Positions 1 to 12,462 of a stretch of DNA of 64,000 nucleotides are shown in pieces. The translations under genes were made by a program, and so were the position numbers. How positions within the stretch are numbered: position 1 is the first letter of the stretch; each line of letters starts with the position of its first letter. Source of the stretch: Euclidia mi (lineage: Eukaryota; Arthropoda; Insecta; Lepidoptera; Erebidae); contig OX123182.2 of NCBI GenBank assembly GCA_944739405.2, forward strand, positions 99,006,051 to 99,070,050. The letters are read 5' to 3'. The notes under the pieces are model-generated. The model had not been told where the DNA came from. It saw only the letters and a program-made list of their open reading frames with translations, and ran no database searches.

Positions 1-89
1 ATAAAAATACTTTTAATTAATTTAAATCAGATGCCGCAAACACTCACAATGATAATTATCTTATAACCAAAAACAGTGGCAGGGATTGC

Positions 90-330
90 ACGAAGAAAGC
101 GGCGATAGCCCGGTGGTGTACGTAACGGACTGCCGAGACAACGGTCTCGAGTTCGATCCCCAGGTACCCCGGGCACACACCTCTGACTTTTCAAAGTTAT
201 GTGTGTATCCACCACCTATAAGAGGATTAAAATCAGTCTTTGGCTTTAAAAGGAAATTAAAGGATTGCCTGCTTGCATCACAATTAAAGTACCAGCAAAT
301 TAATTGTAACTTGTCTTTCATATAATATAT
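90..330 (+). repeat. tRNA-derived SINE-like repeat
   Basis: The segment reads like a tRNA head. A weak A-box-like stretch (TAGCCCGGTGGTG, near 107) is followed about 40 bases later by a clear B-box-like GAGTTCGATCC near 149. A CCCCGGGCACACACCTCTGACTT block follows, of a kind common in lepidopteran interspersed repeats. It is not a functional tRNA gene: no plausible acceptor stem closes. The 3' boundary is not visible, and the AT-rich sequence after about 240 may already be flank. Confidence 0.5.
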
Positions 331-1140
331 ATGTATATGCAATATATCACATCAATGACATTGATCTTCATATTACTAAAATTTCAATATAAAGACAATA
401 AACTTAATAATGCAAAATATTTACAATTAAACCTTCTATCATGATACACATAGAATCATAGAAATAAAACAGTCATACTTCTCTGTCATACTTCTTTTAT
501 AAACAATTTACTTTGTTCAATAATAATATTATTGTCAAACCCCTGTCAAATAACTAACCTTGTAGTAAACTAGGTACATCTGGTGAAGACCAGATACAGC
601 TTGGTAATAAAGCTATCTGCCATGCTAACCTATTCTGTTGCTAGGTTATTTCTTGGTTAATAACAGCCTACTGCTTCTGTAAAGTAATAAATACCTATTA
701 AAGTTACTGGCTGGATGTTTTGGAGGATCATGTATTGTGTTACTAATGTGGTATTGTTTAATATGTTTTACTAACATACCTTCACAAAATGAGACAACAT
801 TTCAACGAACTTGCTGTGACTAGTTTATTCACAAACTTCCTTGTAAAGACTGTGGGTGGAAATAACACCATTCAAGTTTTTGTATCTAAATGACTGGTTT
901 TCTATTGGGAAAAGGTCGGTCATGGCGATCATTGCGACGTTCGGGCCGGGCTCCACTTTGTTAGTATTGTTAGTGATGTGCCACGTCACGATGCATACGT
1001 AGTGCATACATACTCTTTGGATGCATAATTATGGAGATACGTGGTGGTGTCGCTGTACTTATATTATGTATATTGTATTAAATATGTTATAAATTACATT
1101 CTTATTACATACTTATTATATTTCTACTATTATTTTATAA
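331..1140. other. AT-rich intergenic DNA, nothing recognised
   Basis: No open frame with coding character, no terminal repeats and no splice-bounded exon were seen. Confidence 0.5.
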
Positions 1141-1400
1141 TTTATTTATTTATTGTTGCTACAAGCACAGCCCTGTGCGTGAGTCACTTAGGTTGCCAAC
1201 TGAAAATCAGCGCTGGGTGACTATCGTCCAGCATAGGCTGAGTTGGCTACCTTTTTCAGTGGTGGTCATAGTGCGGCGTACCCACCAGTTATATTTTATT
1301 TTTATTTTGCTTAGTTTCTTTTGTTTACTTTTATTTTGGATTGTATAATTTTCGTTTGCTTTTACTTTTATTGTTAATAAATACTTTTTCTTTCTTTCTT
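1141..1400 (+). repeat. Possible LINE 3' UTR fragment
   Basis: A moderately GC-rich block (1160-1290, containing AGCGCTGGGTGACTATCGTCC) sits in very AT-rich DNA. It runs into a T-rich tract with AATAAATAC near 1376 and a (TTTC)n-like end. This resembles the 3' untranslated tail of a retroposon. No coding remnant confirms the family, so the call is weak. Confidence 0.3.
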
Positions 1401-1419
1401 CTATTAAAAATGTTAATTA

Positions 1420-1612
1420 TCACTCGCTTAATAATGTGCCCGGTAGATGGCAATAGGCTCGCCCCTATTACATTGGGACCTAAACATAACTGGCGAAATG
1501 TGGGTGTGTATTACATGCCCACATTTCGCCAGTTATACATACACCTCTGCCTACCTCTTCGGGGATAAAAGGCGTGAAGTTATGTTATGTTATGATTGCA
1601 CGAACACTATTA
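1420..1612 (+). repeat. LINE/SINE 3' tail carrying a 19-bp hairpin
   Basis: The order of blocks is GCAATAGGCTCGCCCCTATTAC, then ACCTCTGCCTACCTCTTCGGGGATAAAAGGCGTGA, then TTATG repeats. The minus-strand SINE at 52938-53198 has the same order, and the last block matches the ends at 24890-24955, 32560-32640 and 43484-43640. The tail therefore belongs to one retroposon family that occurs at least five times here. Between the two blocks lies a perfect inverted repeat (arms 1486-1504 and 1518-1536) that the 53-kb copy lacks. Confidence 0.55.
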
Positions 1613-2794
1613 TGGCTTAAGTAGCCGTATCGTTTAGAGCTTACAACAGAGGATGGAGGGGGAATCTTTAATAAAATCTTTAATAAGACTTGCGAACGCT
1701 AAAAAAATGCCCTAGAATAGAAAATAGCGAGTTTGGTTTAGTCCCTATTTGCACAATGTTTAGAACAAGATAATTTGTTAACTGTAAAGCTGAGTTCGTT
1801 AGTCATAAAACATTTTGTCTCACCTGGATTCATCGCTAAACCTAACGACGATATATTTAATTCTCTGGAACAACTGAGGCAAAATATTCAGATTTTAGCT
1901 AAACTAGTTTTAACGTCGTTAAGCTAATGTCGGTGGCATATTGCCAAACACAAGGTACCTGCTTATGCCGTTATTTATAGCGTGCCTGTGCATACTATCG
2001 CTACTGTATCCCGGACTGCATGAAAGATGTAGTGGTCTAAAAAAGCTCGCATTACTTGGTAATTGAATGTCGAAGGAGGTCAAACTGAATGTTGACATCA
2101 TAAAATTTGCTAAAGGGAACAAACCTAATAGTATGCAGTATGTATCCAGAATGTTTTATGATCTTTGCCTTCTCATCGTGAGAAGGAGGCCAGAGAGAGA
2201 AGAACTCTTGGAAATCGCCTGGAGTTGGAAATGGAAATATTTTCGTAATTTTATGAATTACGAAATTACTTCTTACATATTTTGATATCATGTGTGTATT
2301 TGACCTACACATTTTCTATATGAATTCTTCTAAAAGGGAAAAAGTCGTTTAGTAGGTGGACACCTGACGTGTTCGATTAATGGATTCTAATAAAGTGTCA
2401 ATATTAAAAAGGATGAAATTGTACTTAATTAATTATTTATATCTTGACGACTGAATAAAATACACGGTATTGCGAACAGGTATTCATGATACCCAGATTG
2501 AATAAAATCTCTAGAAAGTTTTCTTCAGAGATAACACATAGCATTACTTTAAATTACGCGAAACTGACCAATGTGACCGACGTTCAAGCTGTTAAATTAA
2601 GGCAGTGTGACCACCAACCGACCGCAATGGGTGCAGAATGCTCAGACATAAAGGGGTAACCATTGCAATGTGGTGATCACATGGGGATTCTGTTATTGGG
2701 GTTGACCCAAAAAACCTTGGCGCAATGATTTTGATACATTTCTAACAATTGAGCTGGAGATACCTATGAACAAGACGTTCGTAGATAGCCTATG
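1613..2794. other. Intergenic DNA, nothing recognised
   Basis: Only short chance frames. No repeat ends, promoter or exon could be supported. Confidence 0.45.
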
Positions 2795-3304
2795 CCCAAC
2801 AGTAGTGTTGGGATTTTATCCGGATAAATACTCAAAATGCATAAATACTCATAAATATCCATTTTTACTCGAGTATTTATCCAAAATAGCGGATAAATAC
2901 AACTTCAGTTATAGCTACATTATTTACGTAAATTTTGTTATTTTAAGAGCAAAAGAATAGAAATCAATAAAAATCTGAAACCACAGATTTGTAACGAGCT
3001 TTATTTATCACTTTTATAATAACAAAAATCCTGTAATACTCAATCATGAAAATTTCAGCCCCTGTCAAAGTTAAATAAAATTATTAATTTGTGCTTAGCA
3101 TAAATGCACACATTAAGTTACTTGAATCATTGTAATAATAAGAAGATTACATAAAATGTAAAAGATAATCTCCAAAAAATCTTATACAATCACGATCTTC
3201 TTCATCAAACAATGTCAATATAATATGAAAATATATATCAGTGCGTTATTTACTCTAACAATAATAATATCCCATAAAATCAATACTTCTCAAACATACC
3301 AAGC

Positions 3305-3425
3305 CTCGCGACCGTAAAAAGTTGTGAGATCCATGTAATACCAAGTTGGTTAATTAAAAATCTTTAATGTTTTAAATAAATAGATTGACTCTTACATGTA
3401 TCCCAAAACTTTTTACGGTCGCGAG
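3305..3425. mobile_element. Small MITE with 19-bp terminal inverted repeats
   Basis: The left end CTCGCGACCGTAAAAAGTT is perfectly inverted at 3407-3425. The match continues imperfectly inward (GAGATCCATGTAA against its counterpart GGGATACATGTAA). Total length is 121 bp with no coding capacity. No target duplication could be recognised. It lies inside the hAT element at 2803-4716 and so is younger or was carried by it. Confidence 0.65.
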
Positions 3426-4287
3426 ACATTAAATTTCTTTTTCTAGATAGTCTTACTTTTGTCCTTGCCGGCACCTTCTTCTTCTTGTACACCAACAACG
3501 AATTTTCTTAATTAAAGCTCTAACTGCAAATGTAATTTAGTAATCCTTTATATTTATATGGGATTACAAAGTTATTTATGCAGTTAATGTATCTCGAAAA
3601 CTGGGCAGAAATTGGAAAATATTTTAATTTGTCCTTGATTCATATACTAAACACTAATCGTATTCTAAACTTGAAGCTTCTATGTCTGCTAGAAGTGCCT
3701 TTGACTTTGATGATCGGTCAGTGAGTGACAAAATTAAGAATTTGGACTCGTTATCATTTTTAAACTACTGGTTCAAATTGAATGAAATTAGAAATTTTCC
3801 ATGTTTATACAATGCCTGCATGGTTACTAAAAATTAGGCTTCCACAAAAACGAAAATGTCGAAAATGGCCTGAATTGCTTCGAGAAAAGGATGGTATGGC
3901 GGCCGTGCCTCTTTTTTGTTCGACTTGGTGTGGGCACTGCCGTGCCCCCAGATATTATAATAACAATAACTTCAATACACTTACGAATATTTTGTCAATT
4001 ACTGTCAATATGAGAATTTGGTTTACTACTTATCGTAAATATTTTAAGAATCAATCACTATAATCATAAATATTTTCTGAAATAAACTACCATCACTATT
4101 AGAGGCTTGTTCATCATTATTAGAAAAGCAATTTACAAACTGGAACTCATTTCTCGATTCTCTCAAATCCACGGATTCTTCATCAGTATCTGTCCGTTCA
4201 GGACATAGCGATCATAGATTATACATAATGTACTGGTAACGGACACTATGCGGTGCGGAGATACCGGGTGGAGGGCGAGATAAGCAA

Positions 4288-4455
4288 AACAAAAGAACGG
4301 GACAATAGGACAGTGCCGTCCCATCTCTTTTCCCAACCCCAAGGGGCGGCAACGCACTTGTGACTCCTTCGGTGTTGCTTGTGTCCATGGGCGGCGGTAA
4401 TTGCTTACCATCAGGCAATCCGGCTGCTCGTTTGCCGCCTATTACTATAAAATAA
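4288..4455 (+). repeat. Interspersed repeat, CCCCAAGGGGCGGCAACG family, copy 1
   Basis: The segment contains CCAACCCCAAGGGGCGGCAA, then the CTTGTGACTCC and GTGTCCATGGGCGGCGGTAA blocks, and ends TTTGCCGCCTATTACTATAAAA. The same order occurs at 24285-24555 and 37445-37740 and in degenerate form at 61770-61930. The A-rich 3' end suggests a LINE or SINE tail. This copy is 5'-truncated relative to the others. Confidence 0.7.
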
Positions 4456-4772
4456 AGGAGCCTGGGATAGTTTGCAGTGAAAAACACGTTGCTTCGGCTT
4501 GATATCAGCACTTAACGTACCTACCTATTCTGACAACAAATAATACTAATACTAGTCATTAAATTTATAAAAATAACCAACTGATTCGCAATAAAATATA
4601 AATATCCATCATTTTGAGTAAATATCCGATAAAAACAGGTAAAAACGAGTATTTATCCATTTCCGATAAATACTCGAGTTTTTATCTTCCGAGTATTTAT
4701 CCGTCGCCCATCTCTACCCAACAGACAATGACAGCGACTGCAACATAAGATACAAAACTACTGTCAAGGGTT

Positions 4773-5367
4773 TTTTTTTTTGGTCTCGGGTTGGAAATCA
4801 TCATGGAGTCCCTCCGCCCTGGGGAAAGGACGAAGGGGACTGTCAGACTCTTACTGACTAAAAACCAACCCGTGTTCCTCACGTACCCGTGTGTCGGAGG
4901 GTCGGGTATCGCTGAAGCATTTCTCGCTACGCCCCGACGGGAATTGGCCCGCCAGATGGTCAGGCGGGCCCCAAACAAAACCCCCTTGGCGGCGGATGAA
5001 GGTGTTGGGCTCCGCCGCCAAAACACTCAGCGGCGGCAGAGGATAGGGAGGACGGCAACGCAACACCGCATCTCCTCTTCCTCTGCAGCCCCACCGCGAC
5101 GCAACGATGGTGCGCCCCCATTAGATCGCGGGAGATAGGGCGCGCGGCAACGCAACACCGACACGCCTCTCCTCACGCGACCGCACCCGAATGCGAGGGA
5201 CAGAAGAACTGTCCCTCGCACACGCCCCTTTGGTCGCGTGCTGCGCAGGCCTCCGTCAAGCCCACGCGGAGCGTTCCCTCCTGGATCCCTCTTAGCTTCA
5301 CCGCGGGTGACCAATCCACGGTTACTGAGCCCCCCCACCACGACAAGGTGGAGATCCCACGGGGGGG
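4773..5367 (-). mobile_element. GC-rich retroposed fragment with poly(A) and 13-bp target duplication
   Basis: This is a strikingly GC-rich island in AT-rich surroundings. The 13-bp direct repeat ACTGTCAAGGGTT lies at 4760-4772 and 5368-5380. A T tract (to 4781) follows the left copy at once, so the insert is a poly(A)-ended retroposon on the minus strand, with its 5' end at 5367 and 3' end near 4773. Several frames are open by chance because stop codons are rare at this GC content; none resembles a known domain. It is probably a 5'-truncated LINE 3' region or a SINE. The origin is not identified. Confidence 0.75.
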
Positions 5368-5451
5368 ACTGTCAAGGGTTCTATTATAATATCGTTCTTC
5401 TATCTTAACAGTCAACTACAAAAGTCGCTTTACAATCCAAAATCTCTGCAG

Positions 5452-5758
5452 TATTTTATAAATTAAAACTCCTCGATTATTATTTTCAGATTATGATTTA
5501 GCGAAGTTTTCTTCGTCTTAAATTCAAAAGAGATATTTAAGAATAATAATAGGGGAGGATATAACCATTCAAATTCACGTAGATGTGTATGGATTTATCA
5601 TAGCTGGCAGTATATTTACCGCGGAATTCAACATTCAATCTCTCCATTTTTTTGAGATTTTAGATTCGTTTTTGACATAAGCTCCGTACAAAATATGTCA
5701 AACACGAATCTCGAATCTCAAAATCCATCGATAGATCGAATATTGGAACCGGCCGTTA
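5452..5758. repeat. Larger repeat, copy 1, ending in an ACGGCC-type MITE
   Basis: Bases 5452-5645 match 7079-7274 nearly base for base, from TTTTATAAATTAAAACTCC to CATTCAATC. The right part (about 5621-5758) is an imperfect palindrome with ends related to CGGAATTCAACATTC and CCAATATTCGATC. Those ends match MITEs at 7248-7769, 52850-53225 and 63805-63875. No coding sequence is visible. Confidence 0.65.
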
Positions 5759-6660
5759 ACAATGCTTTCACACGTCTCACTTAATGCCTATTTACGTCAT
5801 CAGGCGTTCATCCATACAGTGCCTAATTATAATCGCTGGTTATCACATTATCTTAAGTGGTGACGCCCATGCTCAAATTTTTTGTAGAATATTCTCCGTG
5901 TCATTTTAAGCTCGCGTGAAATTTGACGTCACAATAAATAATGCTGATAGTAATAGGGTATTACACCATTTTTTGCAAAGTGTCTCAAGATGATCCTATG
6001 ACTTTAAGAAAGAAGTAGAAAAATTACAAAAAATATATTCAGTTGATAAGTATTTCTTAAACAACTTTTAAATTAACATTTTAAATAATCTCGGTTTAGC
6101 AGACAAAAACGTAGGAAGCCATCTTGCTTACGCAACATATTAGTAAACAACGTCGCTACTTGTTGATGCTTGCTTTTTTTTGACAGTCGCGTGGTTTAGT
6201 TGTTTAAAATTCTACTAAGTTTATGACGTCATTTGACGTTAATGACATTCGTCATGGCGGCTGCCGTTTTGCTTTGTAATTAAATCACAGATAATAAAAC
6301 GGAATTCTTTAAAATGGTTTTAAAATTCTATTTATTCATTTTATGAGCTGTAACTTATATATTCCGTATGTTTTCCGGTAATACTATCTTAAATATACGT
6401 TATTATATATTTTTTCATATGGGGTAAAATACCCTATTAGATATTGTAACTCGAGTTTGACGGTTTCTAGATGAAAAGTTTGTATTTGTATTGCCGGATA
6501 ACTAAGTTTATCTTTGGTGTTGGTTTAGTCTGTAAGATAAAAATAAATAAATAAAATAAAAAGCCTTTATATCCCAATACCCTTAAATAACGTAAGTCTA
6601 ATTGTAAATATATATGTACTCGTAAGCTTCTATATTATTTAGTTTGTTTTCTTATAATCT
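5759..6660. other. Intergenic DNA, nothing recognised
   Basis: AT-rich with a slightly richer patch around 6100-6260. No supported gene, exon or repeat end. Confidence 0.4.
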
Positions 6661-6664
6661 AGGT

Positions 6665-6880
6665 ATATGTTAGTGCCTTACTTGGGTATGAGCCCCTCCT
6701 CGGGTGAAGGCCTCCGCCAGTTTCTTCCAACTGTCCCTATCGTTTGCTATCTTCTGCCAATCTTTTCCTGCTGTATCTATTAGGTCGTCAACCCATCTTC
6801 TCTTTGGTCTACCTACTTTTCTTTTCCCTTTCGGCCCTATCCACTTTGTAGTTTTGGCTGTCCACATGCAGTCCTTATAT
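6665..6880 (-). pseudogene. LINE reverse-transcriptase C-terminal remnant
   Basis: On the minus strand a short open segment ending near 6670 reads GKRKVGRPKRRWVDDL, then DWQKIANDRDSWKKLAEAF. The GRPxxRWxDDL block followed by a Trp-rich stretch is typical of the extreme C-terminus of RTE/Jockey-type LINE polyproteins, downstream of the reverse transcriptase. No catalytic domain is present, so it is a 5'-truncated dead copy. Confidence 0.65.
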
Positions 6881-6954
6881 CGTGCTACGTGTCCGTCTGT
6901 AAGATATTTCTAGTTAAAAGCGTAAGTAATGTTTTAGTGTATTAATTTTTTGGG

Positions 6955-7030
6955 CGCGTTATTGGTCATACCCTTGAGATAGAAGAGGACCATGCCCAGC
7001 AGTGGGAGAATATATATATATATATATATA
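6955..7030 (+). repeat. LINE 3' tail with (TA)n
   Basis: The block AGAGGACCATGCCCAGCAGT, then GGGA and (TA)n, is the plus-strand form of a common LINE 3' end. It lies next to, but in opposite orientation from, the remnant at 6665-6880, so it is probably a separate insertion. Confidence 0.5.
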
Positions 7031-7078
7031 TAATCATCATCGGCTCTGTATATATATATATAGGAGTTTTAATTTATA

Positions 7079-7774
<696 letters not shown>

Positions 7775-8104
7775 TAACTCTATTGCGTTCTCGTTAATGT
7801 CGATATATAACCATCAGTAGCAACTGCTAATCGACCAAGGAATCAATTGTGTGCCATAGCTCTTTCATCCAATTATTGAGGGTGAAAAGGGTTCAATGTT
7901 TGGGACTTTACGTAGCTGAATTGGATTTGGCGACATTTGATTATTTTTTTCTCCCCGTTGTTTTCGTTTGATTTGAGATTCAATGGTGTAATTTAATTGC
8001 ACGACCTTTTCGACCTGCTTAAATATAAACGGTTCGAATAAAATAAAGTTTAATCTAGAAGCTGACTATGAATCTTGCCTCTTTTATCAATGCGGAGTAT
8101 ATGA

Positions 8105-8240
8105 GGATGGTTAATATTTGATTGTTTGTTACGCTTCCACGCATGAACTACTGAGAGGATTTTGATGAAACTTGTCAATTACGTCATCAGAAAGACACAA
8201 TAACTACCCACGTGGACGAAGCCATGGGCAAAGTGTAGTT
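8105..8240 (+). repeat. Interspersed repeat fragment (CACGTGGACGAAG type)
   Basis: It contains CGCATGAACTACTGAGAGGA, TTTTGATGAAACTTG and CACGTGGACGAAGCCATGGGC in that order. This series recurs in many insect intergenic repeats and resembles the tail at 23760-23905. No coding sequence. Helitron or LINE-tail origin is possible but not shown. Confidence 0.45.
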
Positions 8241-8589
8241 AATAATAATAAAATCCTGTGACAACTCACGCAGTTCATATGGGCCTGAATGCAAATGATC
8301 CAAATGAGAACTCATACAGAGCTATCAAAACATTACAGCACTACAAAAAATATAGATTGCTGTGTAAAAAGCCGAAATAATTTGCATCCAAGAGTACCAA
8401 TATTGTCTATTTCCGTCACGATTCAGTTTGTTAATCGGATCGTAGATAATACAAATACCTCGAGTAAGCCACAAACAATTTCGTAAAGCCGAAAGAGTCA
8501 GCAGAAAATCAAATAGAAGAAATACTTTGTTATATTATTTTGTATACTTCATATACATAGGTACTATGTTTAGATACAGCCGTCCTTTT

Positions 8590-8895
8590 TGTTTTTAGAA
8601 TGGAACTCGGAATGTGTTTCTTGCATTTTAAGCTTATTTGCTGCTTTTTTAATTTTAGAGATAATGGAATGTCACGCATTCCAGGGCACAGTCCGATGTC
8701 AATATTATTCAAGGGTACTGACCTCTCAAGACGACTGCCAAACATCTTCATTGTAGCTGAGACCAATGGCTTAATATGCTCTCCGTTGCAAGGGGCCAGC
8801 GATAATTAACAAATTAATACGCACATAACTTCAATTAGCCTGTGGTACGCTGCATAGCAGTCTGTTAGTATCCCCACTCGGCTATCGCTGATTGA
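8590..8895 (+). repeat. Interspersed repeat, GGCTTAATRTGCTC family, copy 1
   Basis: The order is ACGACTGCCAAACATCTTCAT, then GACCAATGGCTTAATATGCTC, then AATACGCACATAACTTC, then GCAGTCTGTTAGTATC and CCACTCGGCTATCGCTG. The same order occurs at 19680-19915 and in part at 62030-62180. The last blocks resemble a decayed tRNA-like segment. No coding capacity. Confidence 0.6.
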
Positions 8896-10050
8896 TTGCT
8901 TTTCTTTAATGAACAATGTGAATACCTATGTTCGATATAGGTATATATATATAGTTATGATAATGTCTGGGTGACATAATAATACTGCTATGTTCTCAGC
9001 ATAAACTTATCTAAGGCGACTTTTTCCAGACATGAGGGTCGCTATTGTTCGTCAGAATTACATACAACTGGATGAATATTTTCAGCTGAGAACACAAACA
9101 ACAATATATGTGTACATTCGTACGTAGGCACATAATATATTTCGCAACTGCTTTTGACCCGACAAATGCGTAGGTCCAATTTGTAAGCTCATAGCATCAT
9201 GTATTAGGCTTAAGGGCTGTACCTTATAGTGCACAAGTATTAGAAGGCTTCTAACATAACGTATACGAGCAATATTGTACCCAGATTCTCTCAGTTAACC
9301 TCTAAGTGTACTTGCCTAAATATTTATTTTTATTTCCACCAACGTGTTGGTTTCATTCACAAGATATTTCCTCCAAACAATGATATTCTACGTTTTGCTT
9401 TAAGAATTAATTCTGAATTTGTACTATTCATTATGTTTAGTACAGTCCAGTTTGTTAAAATTTCTTGAAGCTTGATTTAATTGTTCAGTTCAGTTCACCT
9501 TGGAGTAAAACTTGGAATGGAAAGATGAAATGCCGTAAAACTGCTGTAGTTTCTGCTTTTATCAGATTGGTGCTTAAATCTACTGAAAGTCAACATTGTT
9601 TAAGAAAGTCTTTATGTGCCCAGTTTAAGCGAGGTAATATGATGTTAAGTGCTTTTACATGTTTTTAAGTGTATAGAAACATGTAATTAGAAGAAATTGT
9701 GCAATATTTTTTTTGTTTTACCTGGAAAGTCTACGTTGTAAATGTTGTTTATTGACATTTTATAGATTTTTATGTGCTTTGGCCGAATTTCAGCGTTGTC
9801 ACCTCGTATCTTTTGGTAATTTTCATCGTGAATAATGTTGCCTTAAAATAGATTTTTTAACCACCAAAAAAGGTGGCATAAAATTAGAATTGATAACATT
9901 TTCTTCAATTTATTTCCAACATTATTTTTGAAAAGTATGGTCGTTATTTGTGCAGTTTACAATCGGAAAGTGAACATTGAAACCAGTAAAATTACCAACT
10001 GAGAGTTTACGGATGATTTATAATCTTCTGTAAAGTCTTGAGCTATCTTC
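8896..10050. other. Intergenic DNA, nothing recognised
   Basis: No repeat ends, exon signals with an open frame, or coding bias were found. Confidence 0.4.
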
Positions 10051-10054
10051 TATA

Positions 10055-10437
10055 TACAGGGTGTAAAAAAACCCTTAACGAAAACTGAAATCCCATGTTG
10101 CACCAATCACTACGAACATTACCTATTTACTTCGGCACCATACCTGGGAAATTACTTGTTCAGGGGATATTGAGGCTCAAAGTTAGTATGGAATTTTTCT
10201 AATTAGGTACAAAATCGATGCATTTACCCCGCCAATATGTTCTTTAGATGCCCTATGACCCCATGGATAAGTAGGTATTTGGAGCATTGCACGCGCGCGC
10301 GTTTAATTGCGGTTTAAAAAATGTGAAAACTTAAAAAAAAATTCGTTTCCCAGGTATTATTTTTGGTAAGTATGACTTAGCACGATGTCCACAACAAGTA
10401 GACTTCGGCTAGGTGATGGGTCTTGTGACACCCTGTA
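10055..10437. mobile_element. MITE with TACAGGGTGT ends
   Basis: The left end TACAGGGTGT (10055-10064) is inverted at 10428-10437. The 383-bp interior has no coding frame and includes a (CG)n-like CGCGCGCG run near 10290. The target duplication is ambiguous: flanking TA on the left, TT on the right. Family not assigned. Confidence 0.55.
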
Positions 10438-10507
10438 TTAACGAACCAAATTACTGTTCTAAATAGACAACAGATACAAGATTGTCGTTAGCAAAATATG
10501 TAAATAT

Positions 10508-10737
10508 TAGAGGATGCCCGCGGTTACACCCGCGTTATATAAAGGCGTACTGCTCCGCTCCCGTCGCTCAAAGCGTGATGTTATATAGCCTATAGCCTTC
10601 TTCGATAAACGGGCTATCTAACACTGAAAGAATTTTTGAAATCGTAGTAGTTCCTGAGATTAGCGCGTTCAACCAATCAAACAAAGAAAGAAACAAACAA
10701 ACAAACTCTTCAGCTTTATATATTAGTATAAGATTAT
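10508..10737 (+). repeat. Interspersed non-coding repeat (GGATGCCCGCGGTTAC type)
   Basis: It begins AGGATGCCCGCGGTTACACC, continues with GTGATGTTATATAGCCTATA, TCGATAAACGGGCTATCTAA and TTAGCGCGTTCAACCAATCA, and ends in a CAAA-rich tail. The GCGCGTT/CTAATCTC block recurs inverted at 28660-28725, and the opening block recurs at 21575. Widespread in Lepidoptera to my knowledge. No open frame. Confidence 0.55.
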
Positions 10738-12462
10738 AAGATTTTTAAGAAAAAAATGTTTATTAAAGCGGTATACTGACTCGGAACAATTAAAATCTCA
10801 AGACGTCTTTAAGATCTCAAGGTACGATGTTTCTTTGAAGGTTCAACGTTCTTGTTTGATTAATTTACGTGATAATTTTGAAATGGAATGAGTAATTAAG
10901 TAGGTATATTATATTACTTTGGTGTCTGACATATTATTATCGTCTACTGAGAATTCTGAAGTAAAATCTGCTGTCACTCAAAATAAATGTATGTTTGTAA
11001 TTATTTTACTTTTACCTTTCGTAAGGTGGTATTACCAAGGCGGCGGAGCTTTCATGGATCAAACGGTATATTACGTACAACGTTTCTTAGAATAATGATG
11101 TTGTAGCTATTGAGTGCTGTTACATGAATAAATTTTCTCACCCTTCTCTTTATCAATTCTAAATATTTTTTCCACTTCCTTTTACATTCATTATAGACAG
11201 AGTTCACAATAGAGACATAAGTTTAGCAAACACTTGCACTACAACATTATGTGTGCTCGATATTGGCATAAAGATTACAGTCGTCACTCAATCGAGTATG
11301 TACTTCTTTGACATCTTCCTTAAATATCAGAAAACAAAGCCAAGTCTATCCATCATTCTGTTCCCGATTAAGAAAAAACGACTGAAAGAAGTTTCATATG
11401 ATTTTCGCCAGTGAATTAAGTAATTCATGAGATAGGTATTTAAGTGTATAATTAAAGGCAGCGAGCTGCAACTAATAATCAACATATTATGATCAGCCGA
11501 TAAATATCCACTGCTGGACAAAGGCAAGGCTAGTAATTTTACGTGCATCAAAAAATAATTTGACTTGAATATTGGCTTGACTGGCTTCATTAATTCATCT
11601 ATTCAACAGACGTGTTTCTAGTAAAATAGAAGCAAAATATAAATTTTTTTCATAAAGAGATCTTTAATATCTGAGGTGCCGTGTGTCATCGACTTGGAAT
11701 TTCAAAATGGGTACAAGTGTCAGCTGCTGCTGTGTTAAAGGCGGCGCAATTTTTCTGTACCTATTTTCAAGTGGTTGACTACAATGTATTATCATATTCT
11801 AACTGTGAAGTAGAGGAATGATTTTCTGTATAAAAATTTCGCTTCTTGTTGTAGTAATACTTATTTTGAGTATTAACATTATCTGAATACTAATAAGTAT
11901 TCAAATAAATGTTAAAAACTAAAAGTTAAACTTAGTACTTCAAAAATGACAAAGTTAGCGAATTTCGAACTAACTTGTGTATAACACATAATTTATTCTG
12001 TTTACATACAGCCAACAGCCTATTTTATTTACACAGGACATTATTCGTCGAAAAGTTTACAAAGAAATACATTTCGTAAACGCGTCAGCCCTTCGGCATT
12101 TTATCTATTCAAATATTTCTTTCACAACTACCCACTGTTGAACAAAATATAAATGGGCGAACACAACCGTGTATAAGGCTGTCAAACCCCCGTCTCCAAA
12201 ACTCAATAAGAGTCCAGGATAAAATCTTGAGACAGTAAAATGACGGGGATTTAGTGCAGAAATAAAACATCGACGGATATCGGTTCATGTTTGACTAGAT
12301 GTTTGTTCTACGCCACATAAAGCAGTACCTCACTTGAAATACAAAAATACTCTAAAATACGAAGCACTAAAAAGTCTAAAAATAACGTCCCCTTGAAGAA
12401 CCCTCGTGCTGTATCAAAATATGTTTTATTTTGATGAAACTAAAGTGCATTTTCTCTTGTAG
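10738..12462. other. Intergenic DNA, nothing recognised
   Basis: Low GC, only short frames. Nothing supported before the splice-bounded segment at 12463. Confidence 0.4.

Larger units (their letters stand above)
2803..4716. mobile_element. hAT-superfamily DNA transposon (non-autonomous or decayed)
   Basis: The element starts TAGTGTTGGG and its right end, read on the minus strand, starts TAGAGATGGG. Both ends are followed within about 30 bases by GGATAAATACTC. It is flanked by a perfect 8-bp direct repeat, CCCAACAG, at 2795-2802 and 4717-4724; 8 bp is the hAT target-duplication length. GGATAAATACTC and its complement recur in both subterminal regions (2825-2900, 4610-4705), as expected for transposase-binding sites. 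No intact transposase remains. A short minus-strand open stretch near 4090-4200, rich in Glu, Asp, Ser and Asn, may be a transposase remnant. Two other repeats (3305-3425 and 4288-4455) are nested inside. Confidence 0.8.

Noticed and set aside
2067..2285. 72-codon plus frame with a Glu/Arg-rich middle
   Set aside because: No splice, promoter or domain support, and an overlapping minus frame is equally long; not distinguishable from chance.
4697..5415. Several overlapping frames of 70-115 codons on both strands
   Set aside because: The region is a GC-rich retroposed fragment where stops are rare; no frame shows a domain or consistent coding pattern.
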